Below, piece by piece: positions 32,983 through 40,925 of a stretch of 40,925 nucleotides of DNA. Source of the DNA: a virus; the IMG/VR virus record IMGVR_UViG_3300037862_000257, positions 1 through 40,925 of that record; one strand, written 5' to 3'. Both the position numbers and the translations under genes were made by a program. Every line of letters starts with the position of its first letter. Within the stretch, counting starts at the first letter, position 1. The notes beneath the pieces are model-generated. The model was given only the letters and a program-made list of their open reading frames with translations, did no database searches and had not been told where the DNA came from.

Positions 32983-33440
32983 TGGCAGTGCCGCAGGCGG
33001 CCATCGATCTCGCCAAGCGCTTTGAGGGCTTTCATCGGGTGCCGAGAGCCGATCCGGGACGCGCGCACCCGTACCTCTGTCCCGCAGGCTTCTGGACGAT
33101 CGGCTACGGCCACCTGTGTGATTCCAAGCACCCGCCGATCAACCAGACCGACGCCGAGCGCTACCTCGCGGATGACCTGCAGACGGCACTCAGTGCGACG
33201 CTGCGCTACTGCCCGGTCCTGGCCAGTGATACCGCCCGACTTGCCGCCATCGTGGACTTCACGTTCAACCTCGGTGCGGGGCGCCTTCAGACCTCGACCC
33301 TGCGCCGAAGGCTCGGCCAGCGTGACTGGCCGGGCGCGGCCAGCGAGTTGCGCCGGTGGGTCTATGGCGGCGGGAAAGTGCTGCCCGGTCTCGTCACGCG
33401 GCGCGAGGCCGAGGTCGCCTTGCTGCTTCGCAACGTCTGA
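32982..33440 (+). CDS. endolysin, GH24 lysozyme
   Basis: This 152-residue protein is a T4/P22-type muramidase that hydrolyses the peptidoglycan glycan strand. The catalytic Glu15 (KRFEGFHR), Asp24 and Thr39 (FWTIGYGH) fit the GH24 triad, with a longer stretch between Asp and Thr than in T4 lysozyme. The VDFTFNLGAGRLQTSTLRRR block and the ending VTRREAEVALLL are typical. No signal peptide or signal-anchor is seen, so export depends on the holin. I see no spanin pair after it. Confidence 0.93.
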   Translation: MAVPQAAIDLAKRFEGFHRVPRADPGRAHPYLCPAGFWTIGYGHLCDSKHPPINQTDAERYLADDLQTALSATLRYCPVLASDTARLAAIVDFTFNLGAGRLQTSTLRRRLGQRDWPGAASELRRWVYGGGKVLPGLVTRREAEVALLLRNV

Positions 33441-33460
33441 TTCGGATGCATGCGAAAGAG

Positions 33461-33490
33461 CTTGGCTTCAGCGCCGAACAGCGCGTTCAT
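33461..33490 (+). promoter_or_regulatory. cluster element, copy 4 (plus strand)
   Basis: Plus strand: CTTGGCTT, nine bases, ACAGCGCGTT, CAT. This equals the core of the three minus-strand copies, including the nine-base spacer; the downstream half (after CAT) has diverged. It lies 27 bases before ATG 33518. It is the only copy found outside the 6-7.6 kb cluster. Confidence 0.55.
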
Positions 33491-33517
33491 GTCATCCCCT
33501 GCCACGGAGAAATGCCG

Positions 33518-33808
33518 ATGACCAACAGATACAAGAAGGCCGTGATCGATGACGTCGTCTGTCATGGCATCGACGAGTCAGAAAAGGCCAACCTGCTCGA
33601 CCTGTTCGAGTACGCCATGAAGTCAGTTGCGACCACACTTGTTCGTGAGGCCTGCTTCGACACGAGCGACTTTGCGACGGCGAGGCAGCGCAACTGCGAG
33701 GGATTTCAGTTGACGCTGCAACGTCTGAGCGTCGACGGTCGGGATGCATGGCAAGGCCGCTTCAGCAGAGCCGACCAGCAACTCACCGTGGTTGCGTCTC
33801 TCGAATAG
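33518..33808 (+). CDS. small orphan protein, 96 aa, linked to the cluster element
   Basis: This 96-residue soluble protein has no recognised family. It has an N-terminal basic segment (TNRYKKAVIDDVVCHGID), a helix (ESEKANLLDLFEYAMKSVAT) and a beta end (RFSRADQQLTVVASLE). ATG 33518 has CGGAGA eight bases upstream; ATG 33446 would read through the regulatory element and lacks a ribosome binding site. It sits after the endolysin, where cargo genes are common. It ends eight bases before the stop of the opposing defence operon. Confidence 0.6.
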   Translation: MTNRYKKAVIDDVVCHGIDESEKANLLDLFEYAMKSVATTLVREACFDTSDFATARQRNCEGFQLTLQRLSVDGRDAWQGRFSRADQQLTVVASLE

Positions 33809-33816
33809 CCAGGCGC

Positions 33817-34758
33817 CTACTCGGCCTCTTTCGGCACGTCCCAGTCGGCCAGCCGTGCTTCGCCGGTCTGGTAGAACTGCTTCACCAGCTTCACGTACTC
33901 CAAGAAGTCTTTGTTCTCGGTGGCCAGCCGGTTGGCAGTATCCCAATCGATCTCGCCGCGCTCCCTGGCTGGGATCAAGACCTGACTTTCCGACGGGTTC
34001 TCGACATCGAGCTTGATGAGGCCGATGCCGTGAGCCGCGAACAGCATTCGCAGCTCCTTCAAAGTGTCCTGCCCCTCGATTTCGGCCGCCACCAGGTAGC
34101 CAAAGTTGGACCACGACGAGTTCGAGACGGACTGGAAAAAGCACTCGCGGACGTTTGACCGGTTGATGAGCAGCTTGACCTCGAACGACCACAGCTTGGT
34201 GCGCTTGTCCGAATACTGGTTGACGCAGTCCTTGACCTCTCGGTGCCAGTCGGCGCCCAGGTCCTCCATGCCAACCAGATCCGGATACAGCCAGCGGTTG
34301 CCGTGGGGTCCACGTTTGTTGGAAGAGCGCTTCTCATCGACGCGCTTCGAGTACACCCCGAACTCTGCCCACAGATAGCTGGCCAGCAAGGGGTACAGGC
34401 CATGTTCCCCGATCTTGGCTTCTTCTTTGCCAACCGGCGCTGTGACGCCAACGTTTTCCACTGCCGCGACTTCGGCACTGTCCGATTTTTCCGAGAAGTA
34501 GTACTTCCGAGGCCTACCCTCGGTCGTCTTGAGGCTCGGGTGCTTCTTCTGAAGGCGCGGACGTTGCGAGCCGATCTCGGCCACCAGTTGCTGCAACAGG
34601 TCTGCGTCGGTTTCCAGCGCCTGGCTGCTGGCCTTCTTGGCGTGACATTCTTCGGGGAACGTCGCGACGATCCACTCGGCAATCTGCCGCGCAGAGAATT
34701 TTTCTTCAGGGTGCGCGGTCAGGAAGTCGACAACCGATTTTCCAAGGTTAAGTGCCAC
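33817..34758 (-). CDS. COG2958-type protein, winged helix plus nuclease-like core
   Basis: This 313-residue protein resembles the COG2958 family. The N-terminal 90 residues look like a HARE/winged-helix domain (NLGKSVVDFLTAHPEEKFSA, then a TTEGRPRKYYF wing). The C-terminal part has a PD-(D/E)XK pattern: YPDLVG with Asp160, FEVK with Glu193 and Lys195, and FFQSVSNSS with Gln209, followed by a strand and helices. I infer a DNA-cleaving or DNA-binding protein working with the McrBC pair upstream, 24 bases away. It is the last gene of the operon. Many homologues are uncharacterised, so its role is open. Confidence 0.75.
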   Translation of the reverse strand: MALNLGKSVVDFLTAHPEEKFSARQIAEWIVATFPEECHAKKASSQALETDADLLQQLVAEIGSQRPRLQKKHPSLKTTEGRPRKYYFSEKSDSAEVAAVENVGVTAPVGKEEAKIGEHGLYPLLASYLWAEFGVYSKRVDEKRSSNKRGPHGNRWLYPDLVGMEDLGADWHREVKDCVNQYSDKRTKLWSFEVKLLINRSNVRECFFQSVSNSSWSNFGYLVAAEIEGQDTLKELRMLFAAHGIGLIKLDVENPSESQVLIPARERGEIDWDTANRLATENKDFLEYVKLVKQFYQTGEARLADWDVPKEAE

Positions 34759-34782
34759 TTCTGTGTTCCCCTTTCGTTGCTC

Positions 34783-36120
34783 TCACGCCGGTACCGCATT
34801 GAAGTCTTCGGCCTGCGATGCATTGCTGTTCTCGCCGATGAAGACCGACCGCAGCTGCAGGGAAGCCGGCAACTTCAGGCGTCGCTCCTTGAGGCAAAAC
34901 GGCAGCACCCACAGGCGCATCCCGACGGCCTTCGGAAAGTCAAAGACGGGCAACGGTTCTGTGAAGGCGTCCGTCTTTGGGTAGATCAATACGATGTCCC
35001 CGGCGCCATCTAGGTAGTGGTGACCGTAGGCGTACAGCTGATAGAAGTCGGCCTGACTGAGCTGGTACTTCTCGCGTCCGTTTTTCTTCGCCGCATCCAG
35101 CAGCTTCCACTTTGTATCCAGGACCAAACGCGTGTCTTGCTTCTGCTTTACCAACAGGTCCGGCTTCAAGCGGAACCATCGCTGCTCATCGTGAGCAACG
35201 AGGTGCTGGCTGCTTGCCTGTGCTTTCAAAACAAAGTCACCTCGCAACTGTTTCGCCAGGTGCTTCTCAACATAGGCCTCGAATACCGCCTCCATCGGAA
35301 ACAGCAGCGAGGGCGCATGATGCTTCCCCATCCCAGAAATCGGGCTGAGCCCCTGCAGGATCAGCTTCGCCCAGTCCAGTGCCGGCTCGTAGTAACCCAT
35401 TCCTCGATCCAGCCTGATCCGTTGAATGTCGAGGGCTAAATCGGCTGAAAACGGGACATCCGCAAAGACGAAGCTGAGTTCGCGTGCGACGCGCTGGTTC
35501 TCTTGCGATCGGCACATGGTGAGCACATGGCGGAGCGCCGTGTGAAGCAGTCGGTTCTCCGCGCGATCCTGAGAAAACTCGTCATGCTCAGTAAAGAATC
35601 GATCTGGTCTCACCAAATTCTGTGTGATCTGCCTTGCCACCAGCAACCTGCCCCGCAGAGCAAAGAGGCTGTCTTGTCGCGCGACATAGTCACTGCGTAG
35701 GCCGCGCTTGACCAGTGAGCTGACGGCCAACAGGAACTGCTGGATGAACACCTCCAGCAACGGCATGCGCTCAGCGACCAAGTCCGCGTTGGCTGTTCTG
35801 ATGTGCCGAAACCCGGCCAGGCACTTCAACATCTCGATGAGGAGTGCGCGTGCCTCGTCAGGTGATGTGTGCCTTCCGGTCTTGGGCAGCACTTCGATCT
35901 GAAACCCACACGGCGCACGAATCACGCCGACGTAGCTGGTGACCTGAATGGCCCGCTGGCCGTTCAACTGGGTCAGCTTAAGCCAGCCAGGCGTGTCACC
36001 ATCACTTCTCAAGCACTGAGTCTCCAGCCAGGCGAAGACGCGCCTGGGCACCACGAGACCGACCGCTCCGGCCTTTGCTTCGACGACCTTGTCGAACTCA
36101 AAGATCGTCAGGGAATTCAT
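34783..36120 (-). CDS. mcrC: McrC-type nuclease subunit
   Basis: This 445-residue protein is the nuclease partner of McrB in modification-dependent restriction. The N-terminal part (about 1-130) is the McrB-interacting region. The C-terminal PD-(D/E)XK core shows FRLKPDLLVK with Asp321 and LVLDTKWK with Asp335 and Lys337, the DTK form usual in McrC. It overlaps mcrB by four bases (ATGA on the minus strand). It should be inactive without the McrB GTPase. Confidence 0.9.
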   Translation of the reverse strand: MNSLTIFEFDKVVEAKAGAVGLVVPRRVFAWLETQCLRSDGDTPGWLKLTQLNGQRAIQVTSYVGVIRAPCGFQIEVLPKTGRHTSPDEARALLIEMLKCLAGFRHIRTANADLVAERMPLLEVFIQQFLLAVSSLVKRGLRSDYVARQDSLFALRGRLLVARQITQNLVRPDRFFTEHDEFSQDRAENRLLHTALRHVLTMCRSQENQRVARELSFVFADVPFSADLALDIQRIRLDRGMGYYEPALDWAKLILQGLSPISGMGKHHAPSLLFPMEAVFEAYVEKHLAKQLRGDFVLKAQASSQHLVAHDEQRWFRLKPDLLVKQKQDTRLVLDTKWKLLDAAKKNGREKYQLSQADFYQLYAYGHHYLDGAGDIVLIYPKTDAFTEPLPVFDFPKAVGMRLWVLPFCLKERRLKLPASLQLRSVFIGENSNASQAEDFNAVPA

Positions 36121-38111
36121 CCGGCGGTCACGGCAGGCTTAGCCGTATAGATGCCGACGTAGGCGTCCGGCTGATCAAGCGCGGCCGCGTTCAACTGATA
36201 GCGAGAACGAATCGCGTACTGATCCAGCTCGTGCTCACGGCCGAAGAGCGCCAGCAGGTCTTCCTCGCGGCCGACTTCATGCACGAATTGGTGGTCCTGC
36301 TTGGCCTTCTGGTTGTCGCCCAGCACCAGTCGAATCTTCTGCCAGTCCTCGAAGAAGTATTCCTCCAGGAGCGGGATGATTTTGTTCTTGAACACGGTCT
36401 TCAGCTCGCTGAAACGATCCGCATCTTTCAGGTCTTTGATGCGCGTGAAGTAGGCGTGCCCCACCGTGTGGTCGCGGTCGTACAGAGCCTCGATCCGCTT
36501 GTTCAGCATGGTCAGCATCTGCTCGATGTTGATGTCCACGCCGTTGTGAGAGACGATGGTGCCCGCCAGAACCGAGGGCTTGGGCATCGACTCAATGAAT
36601 TCGAAGCGACGCCGAAGCGCGGTATCTACCAGTGCCAACGAGCGGTCCGCTGTGTTCATCGTCCCGATCACATCAACGTTCGAAGGCACGCTGAAGCTCT
36701 CGGCGGAATACGGCAGCGTCACAGTGACGGGATACTTCGCATCTTCGCGCTTGTCGACTTCGACGAGTGTGATGAGCTCGCCGAAGATCTTGCTGATGTT
36801 GCCGCGATTGATCTCATCGATCACCATCGCGTACTGGCGCGACGGGTTCTTGCGCGCCCGATCGCACAGCCGCAAGAACGCACCTGGCTTGATCTCGTAG
36901 CGCACCTCGCCGTTCGAACTGGCTGCTATGTCGCTGTCGACCGCACGCTTCTTGCCTCGCTTGGTAACGACGGGGCGCAGTCCCTCGACGAACTCCTCGT
37001 ACCCATAGGACTGGTGGAAGGTGACGAACTCGTAGCGCTCGCCGTACTCTGCGTCGGTGTATTCGGTAGCGAGTAGACCTTGCAACTCGAATGTCTTGCC
37101 GGTGCCGGGCGGGCCGTAGTAAATGACATTCCTTGGCGGCTTGTCGCTCTTGGGCTCGTCTTCAATGTCGTAGTCGTCGGGCCAGTAGCCGTTGCGTCCA
37201 GAGCGCGCCCCGAGCTTGGCTGGCCAAGTGCCTTCATCCTTGTCGGCCGCCTCGAAAAGCTGGACAAGCTCGCTCGTGAGATCGGTTGGCTCAAGCGCGT
37301 CCAAGCCGGCGAAGGCGGCCCAACTGACCCGGATGCCATCCTTGCGCAGGAACAGCCATCCGACCGGACCGCCTTTCACCACGCCCTTTTCCTTGCGTCC
37401 AAAGCGCAGCTGGCTGTTTGTGGCCCGGGTGAACCACCAGTCCAGCCCCATTTCGCTCACTGCACGCGCCAGTCGGCCGAACAGCTCCGTCGTTGTGCTG
37501 GTCCACAGCGGCTGTCGTTCGACGAAGTCCTCGTGCCCCTGGAAGTGGTGCAGCAAAGTCTCTTGATCTTGACCGGCCGAAAGTCCCAACTGATCCGCCA
37601 GATCGTCGTAGCTGATCTTGAACTTGCTGATGGCGTCCACGCTCCAGTCAACCAGTGCGGTGAAATCGAGCGCGAGCCCCTCGGCAGCCGACTTGATCGC
37701 AACGATGGGCGAGGATGTGAGTGGTCCTCGGATCTGTTCGTACTTCTTCCGCAAGGCCGGGTCGTTGACCTTGATATCCACGAGGTCGATCTTGACGACA
37801 AACCCAAGCTCGGCGTCGATGCCCACGGTGTAGGCCAAGCCATCAGGCGCGTTCTGCGTCGGGTAGATCCGGGCCCAGTTGTAGTGGGTGAACTTCTTCT
37901 GCCACTGGTCGGTCGGCTTCCGGACGGTCTTGGTCTTTCCGTCCTTGAACAGTTGCTGTTGCAGGGCCTCGGCCCAATGCTTGGTGACGTCGTAGGCGTG
38001 CCCAAGCTCCTCATAGACGCGTTGCTGCTCCGGGTTGGTCTTGTCGTAGACCGTCCCTTTCCATTTGTTCAGCAGCTTGAAATGGTCGTTGTTGAAATAG
38101 TTCTGTGCCAT
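36117..38111 (-). CDS. mcrB: McrB-type GTPase subunit with unusual N-terminus
   Basis: This 664-residue protein belongs to the AAA+ McrB GTPases that translocate DNA and activate McrC. It has Walker A GPPGTGKT (333-340), Walker B AMVIDEIN (428-435), the McrB signature MNTADRS (485-491) and an arginine-rich RRRFEF (500-505). The N-terminal 320 residues, which in this family read the modified base or target, do not look like the E. coli McrB DNA-binding domain or the common MrcB_N domain. They contain GIDAELGFVVKIDLVDIKV and WLFLRKDGIRVSWAAFAGL. The target modification therefore cannot be predicted. It starts four bases after the metallopeptidase gene and overlaps mcrC. Confidence 0.9.
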   Translation of the reverse strand: MAQNYFNNDHFKLLNKWKGTVYDKTNPEQQRVYEELGHAYDVTKHWAEALQQQLFKDGKTKTVRKPTDQWQKKFTHYNWARIYPTQNAPDGLAYTVGIDAELGFVVKIDLVDIKVNDPALRKKYEQIRGPLTSSPIVAIKSAAEGLALDFTALVDWSVDAISKFKISYDDLADQLGLSAGQDQETLLHHFQGHEDFVERQPLWTSTTTELFGRLARAVSEMGLDWWFTRATNSQLRFGRKEKGVVKGGPVGWLFLRKDGIRVSWAAFAGLDALEPTDLTSELVQLFEAADKDEGTWPAKLGARSGRNGYWPDDYDIEDEPKSDKPPRNVIYYGPPGTGKTFELQGLLATEYTDAEYGERYEFVTFHQSYGYEEFVEGLRPVVTKRGKKRAVDSDIAASSNGEVRYEIKPGAFLRLCDRARKNPSRQYAMVIDEINRGNISKIFGELITLVEVDKREDAKYPVTVTLPYSAESFSVPSNVDVIGTMNTADRSLALVDTALRRRFEFIESMPKPSVLAGTIVSHNGVDINIEQMLTMLNKRIEALYDRDHTVGHAYFTRIKDLKDADRFSELKTVFKNKIIPLLEEYFFEDWQKIRLVLGDNQKAKQDHQFVHEVGREEDLLALFGREHELDQYAIRSRYQLNAAALDQPDAYVGIYTAKPAVTAG

Positions 38112-38115
38112 CGTC

Positions 38116-38811
38116 TCAAATCCCTTCTACGTCCATGCCGTGCTCGGCCAGCCAGATCTTTCGCCGCTCGAAATCAGGCAGTGCGCGTTCGACCCGCTGC
38201 CAGAACTCAGGTGTGTGATGCGGTTGATGCAGATGTGCCAGCTCATGTACGACCACGTACTCGGCAATGCGTGGCGGTAACAGGATGGTCTTCCAGTGAA
38301 AGTACAGCCAGTCGCCTTTGCCGCATGAGCCCCAGCGGTAGCCCAGGTCCTGCACCTTCAGGCCCACCGGGGTGACTTCCATACGCGCCACGTAGTCCTG
38401 TACCTTGTCCCACAGCCAAACCTTGGCCCGGGCGCTGTACCACTGAATCAAATGGCTTCGGGCGGTCTCGACCAGGTCGCGGCGCAACATGAAGCGGCCA
38501 TTCAGCAGTTTCAAGGCGGTGTCCTGTTCATCGACCAATCGCAGCCGATAGCTCCGCCCCAGGTACAGAAAGCCCTCGCCATCCACGTAGCTCTTAGTCG
38601 GCACTGCCTTTTGCAGGCGATCCTTCTCAGCCAGCTTGGTGTAGATCCAGAAGCGTTTTTCCAGGACGAACTGGCGCAGACGTTCCTCTTCGACATCAGG
38701 CGGTGCCGACAGCACCAACTCACCGCTGCGATCCACGGTGATCTGCAGCGTCCTGCGTCGACTGCTGGGCTTCAGCTCGAAGGAGAGGTCGTCTACGGTC
38801 AGCACGCTCAT
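38116..38811 (-). CDS. M48 / YgjP-type zinc metallopeptidase
   Basis: This 231-residue protein has the SprT/YgjP-like pattern: an N-terminal beta domain (SRRRTLQITVDRSGELVLSA), the RWGSC block (159-163), the zinc helix VVHELAHLHQ with His189, Glu190 and His193, and a third-ligand region HHTPEFWQRV (198-207). Such genes are regularly found inside Type I restriction operons, where their role is unknown; cleavage of stalled protein-DNA complexes is one idea. The start overlaps the hsdR stop by four bases, showing co-translation. Confidence 0.87.
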   Translation of the reverse strand: MSVLTVDDLSFELKPSSRRRTLQITVDRSGELVLSAPPDVEEERLRQFVLEKRFWIYTKLAEKDRLQKAVPTKSYVDGEGFLYLGRSYRLRLVDEQDTALKLLNGRFMLRRDLVETARSHLIQWYSARAKVWLWDKVQDYVARMEVTPVGLKVQDLGYRWGSCGKGDWLYFHWKTILLPPRIAEYVVVHELAHLHQPHHTPEFWQRVERALPDFERRKIWLAEHGMDVEGI

Positions 38812-40925
38812 CCCTTGGTCAACCTCTCATGGTTGGCGCGGGCTAACTCGAGCAGGCGATCTTTCAGGGCCGACACATCCCCGGGCGCGATCAGGCGGGA
38901 TGTGCGCAGCGTTCTGAAGATGCGTGCCCCTAGCGCATCTTGTGCTGGCCGCTTGTGTGGCTCCCAGAACGTGTCGGTCAGCTCACCGGCAATCATGTCG
39001 ACCAGCTCTACGGTTAGGTCCCGGATCTTCAGCAACTGCTCGTCATTCGGGCGCTCGGTGCCCACCACTGCCTCAAGCAGCATCCGCAGGAATGGCACGT
39101 AGTGCTCTGGCATGTCGGGTAGACCTGCGTCATCACTTGAGGCACCGGCGCGCATGTCGCTGACGATCTTCTGCAGCGCTTCGATCAGGTCATCCCACTG
39201 GTCCGCCAGCGTTTTCAGGATCTCGTTCAGTCGCTCGCTGAGCTTCCGAAAAAGCACCGGATCCTCATCCAGATGCTTGCGGATATGGGAGCGGATGGCA
39301 TGTTCCATCTCAGACGCCTTGGCGCGATCGTTCGCTTGGCGCGACAGATGCGTGTCGAATTCCGCGTCGGTTAGTGCAATCGGCGGAATCTTGGGATCGA
39401 CTCCTAGCGAAATCACATGGTCGTCGATCAACTTGCGGACCTTGGCGCCTACATCCTTGCCAAGTACCGGTGTGTCCTTGTAGCGATTGCGGGCCCGGGC
39501 ATAGATGTACGAGAGGGTCTTGGCGTCCTTGGAGAAGGGCAAGCCCTCCGGGCGAGGCAACACCATGTCCAGCGAACCCAGGAACTGCTTGAGCTTGACG
39601 GTGAACTCGGCGCGCAGCCGTTCGTCCGCTAGAACTTCAACGCAGGTCTCCACGTCATCCAGTGACTCGATATCGCGGCTGCGGAACAGATCCATCACAC
39701 GCAGATGCCGATCGCGCAGCGCAGGCACTTCGTCCTTCAGGCTCTGCAGGGCACCCTGAATGTCTTCGTCGGAGTAAGCCGCCAGAGCTTCTTTCAGGTG
39801 TTGGGCGACGCCGTAGTAGTCCACCACGATGCCGCAGCGCTTGCCGAAACCAGTGCGGTTTACACGCGCAATCGCTTGCAACAACTCAGCCTCGCGGATC
39901 GGACGGTCGAGGTACATCACGCCTTCAATCGGCGCATCGAAGCCTGTCAACAGCATCGACTTCACTACCAGAAAAGCCAGCGGGTCGGTCTTCTCCGGCT
40001 TGGTGTGAAACAGCGGCTTCTTGAAGCGCTTGATGCGCGTCTCGTTGGCAGAAGACTCCGTCCACTGCTTCCACGCCGGATCGTCGTTGTTGCTGCCGGA
40101 GATCACCGCCGCGAACTCGATCTTCTGCAGGGTGTCGCGGTAGCGCCAGGCCTGCACGATGGCCTGCACCTTGGGCGGTCGCTGGCACAGGGCTTCGTCA
40201 TCCAACGCCTTGTCATCGGGCGGCAGCGCATCGGCCTCGGCTAGTAGTTCGGCGCGTGCGGCTTCGAATGCCGCCACGTAACGTACCGCCGCCAAACGGC
40301 TGTAGGCCACCACCTGCGCTTTGTAGCCATTGGGCAGGATGTTGGTCACAAAGTGGCGCAGCATGTCACGCGCCTTGTCCGCAATCAGCAGTGGGGCGTC
40401 AAAGATCGGGCCCTTGGTGGCGTATTTTTGCTTGATTGCTTCAAGTTCTTCGGCACTTCGATCGCGGAACAGGTCCTCGAACAACTCGTCCAGGCTGGCC
40501 CCGTCCTTCACTGCGCCTTGCGCGGTACGGCCCTCGTACAGCACAGGCACGGTAGCGCCGTCCGCCTCGGCCTCTTTGATCGTGTAGCTGTCGATGAACT
40601 CGCCGAAGATCTCGTGGGTGCGCTTCTTGTCACCCATGATGATCGGCGTGCCAGTGAAGCCGATGCGCGCGCAGTTCGGCAGCCCGGCCAGCAGGTTGGC
40701 GTGCAAGTCACCTGCCTGGGTTCGGTGCGCCTCGTCGACGAGCACGAGAATGGTCTCGTCCTCGTTCAACACCTCGAAGGTCTTCGCCGCAGGCTTGGCC
40801 AAATAGGCTGTTGCAGGCTCTTTCACCCCCATCTGCCCCTCTTGCCAGCTTTCCGGGATGTCGTCCTCAGTCAGGCCTGGCTCACCGGCGGCATCCGGGT
40901 CACGGTACTTCTGAATCGTGGCGAA
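38808..40925 (-). CDS. hsdR: Type I restriction enzyme R subunit, N-terminal part outside window
   Basis: The frame is open to the right edge, and 705 residues of a longer protein are visible. Superfamily 2 helicase motifs present are FATIQK at the very edge, LVDEAHRT (motif II), GFTGTPI (motif III), LLTGFDAP (motif V) and QAIARVNR (motif VI). A long helical C-terminal domain follows (about 430-700), which docks to the HsdM/HsdS methyltransferase. The N-terminal nuclease core and Walker A lie outside the window. hsdM and hsdS are expected further to the right. The gene leads the minus-strand defence operon. Confidence 0.92.
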   Translation of the reverse strand, partial: FATIQKYRDPDAAGEPGLTEDDIPESWQEGQMGVKEPATAYLAKPAAKTFEVLNEDETILVLVDEAHRTQAGDLHANLLAGLPNCARIGFTGTPIIMGDKKRTHEIFGEFIDSYTIKEAEADGATVPVLYEGRTAQGAVKDGASLDELFEDLFRDRSAEELEAIKQKYATKGPIFDAPLLIADKARDMLRHFVTNILPNGYKAQVVAYSRLAAVRYVAAFEAARAELLAEADALPPDDKALDDEALCQRPPKVQAIVQAWRYRDTLQKIEFAAVISGSNNDDPAWKQWTESSANETRIKRFKKPLFHTKPEKTDPLAFLVVKSMLLTGFDAPIEGVMYLDRPIREAELLQAIARVNRTGFGKRCGIVVDYYGVAQHLKEALAAYSDEDIQGALQSLKDEVPALRDRHLRVMDLFRSRDIESLDDVETCVEVLADERLRAEFTVKLKQFLGSLDMVLPRPEGLPFSKDAKTLSYIYARARNRYKDTPVLGKDVGAKVRKLIDDHVISLGVDPKIPPIALTDAEFDTHLSRQANDRAKASEMEHAIRSHIRKHLDEDPVLFRKLSERLNEILKTLADQWDDLIEALQKIVSDMRAGASSDDAGLPDMPEHYVPFLRMLLEAVVGTERPNDEQLLKIRDLTVELVDMIAGELTDTFWEPHKRPAQDALGARIFRTLRTSRLIAPGDVSALKDRLLELARANHERLTKG

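Noticed and set aside
33441-33816. Rz/Rz1-type spanin pair after the endolysin
   Set aside because: The only gene here is soluble, without signal anchor or lipobox, and no embedded frame has a lipoprotein signal.
36075-38375. Two long plus-strand frames across mcrB and its borders
   Set aside because: They lie antisense to mcrB, which has all AAA+ motifs; no ribosome binding sites or domains support them.
1-40925. CRISPR arrays, tRNA or rRNA genes, insertion sequences
   Set aside because: I saw no regularly spaced long repeats, no cloverleaf-like gene, and no transposase-like protein in the frames read.

Overview
The window looks like the right part of a lambda-type siphophage (probably a prophage) joined to a bacterial restriction/defence operon. 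The proteins, high GC and gene style suggest a Burkholderiales host of the Comamonadaceae kind; this is inference from family resemblance, not from a marker gene. No integrase, repressor, rRNA or tRNA gene is visible, so the prophage's left end lies outside the window.

Layout. (a) 1-5805, plus strand: an early/replication module. It holds the tail of a RepA-like AAA ATPase, a RuvC-like resolvase, two small proteins (the second DUF6362-like with a C-terminal helix-turn-helix), two tandem ParB-domain/DNA-methyltransferase fusions and a small membrane protein. Two non-coding stretches (about 1040-1345 and 2407-2798) carry repeats sharing the core GTTTGCA. (b) 5772-7583, minus strand: four small accessory genes. 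Three of them are preceded at nearly constant distance by the same 41-bp element. (c) 7774-16263: lambda-like packaging and head genes (terminase small and large subunits, gpW, portal, S49 protease with a nested scaffold start, gpD, gpE, head-tail joining). A pair of short tail-fibre-like genes behind a terminator interrupts them between terL and gpW. (d) 16266-23113: tail completion, tail tube, tail assembly chaperones joined by a probable -1 ribosomal frameshift at T TTT TTT, and a 1355-residue tape measure protein. (e) 23155-32132: a GC-richer distal tail/tip module that reads like a block from another phage lineage. One of its genes is cut by an in-frame TGA at 27762. (f) 32158-33440: terminator, then lysis genes (DUF6127-like, holin, GH24 endolysin). 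(g) 33518-33808: a small orphan gene that carries a fourth copy of the element found in block (b). (h) 33817-40925, minus strand: a compact operon read right to left as hsdR (cut by the window edge), an M48-type metallopeptidase, mcrB, mcrC and a COG2958-type protein with a nuclease-like core.

How it works together. Blocks c-f would build, fill and release a long flexible-tailed virion. The early methyltransferases would modify phage DNA and so could protect it from restriction. The operon on the right encodes restriction machinery (a Type I motor/nuclease subunit and a McrBC modification-dependent system), and only 8 bp separate it from the last phage-side gene. The two most unusual signals are the four-copy element with a fixed 9-bp internal spacer on both strands, 27 kb apart, and the two GTTTGCA repeat clusters flanking the resolvase region.
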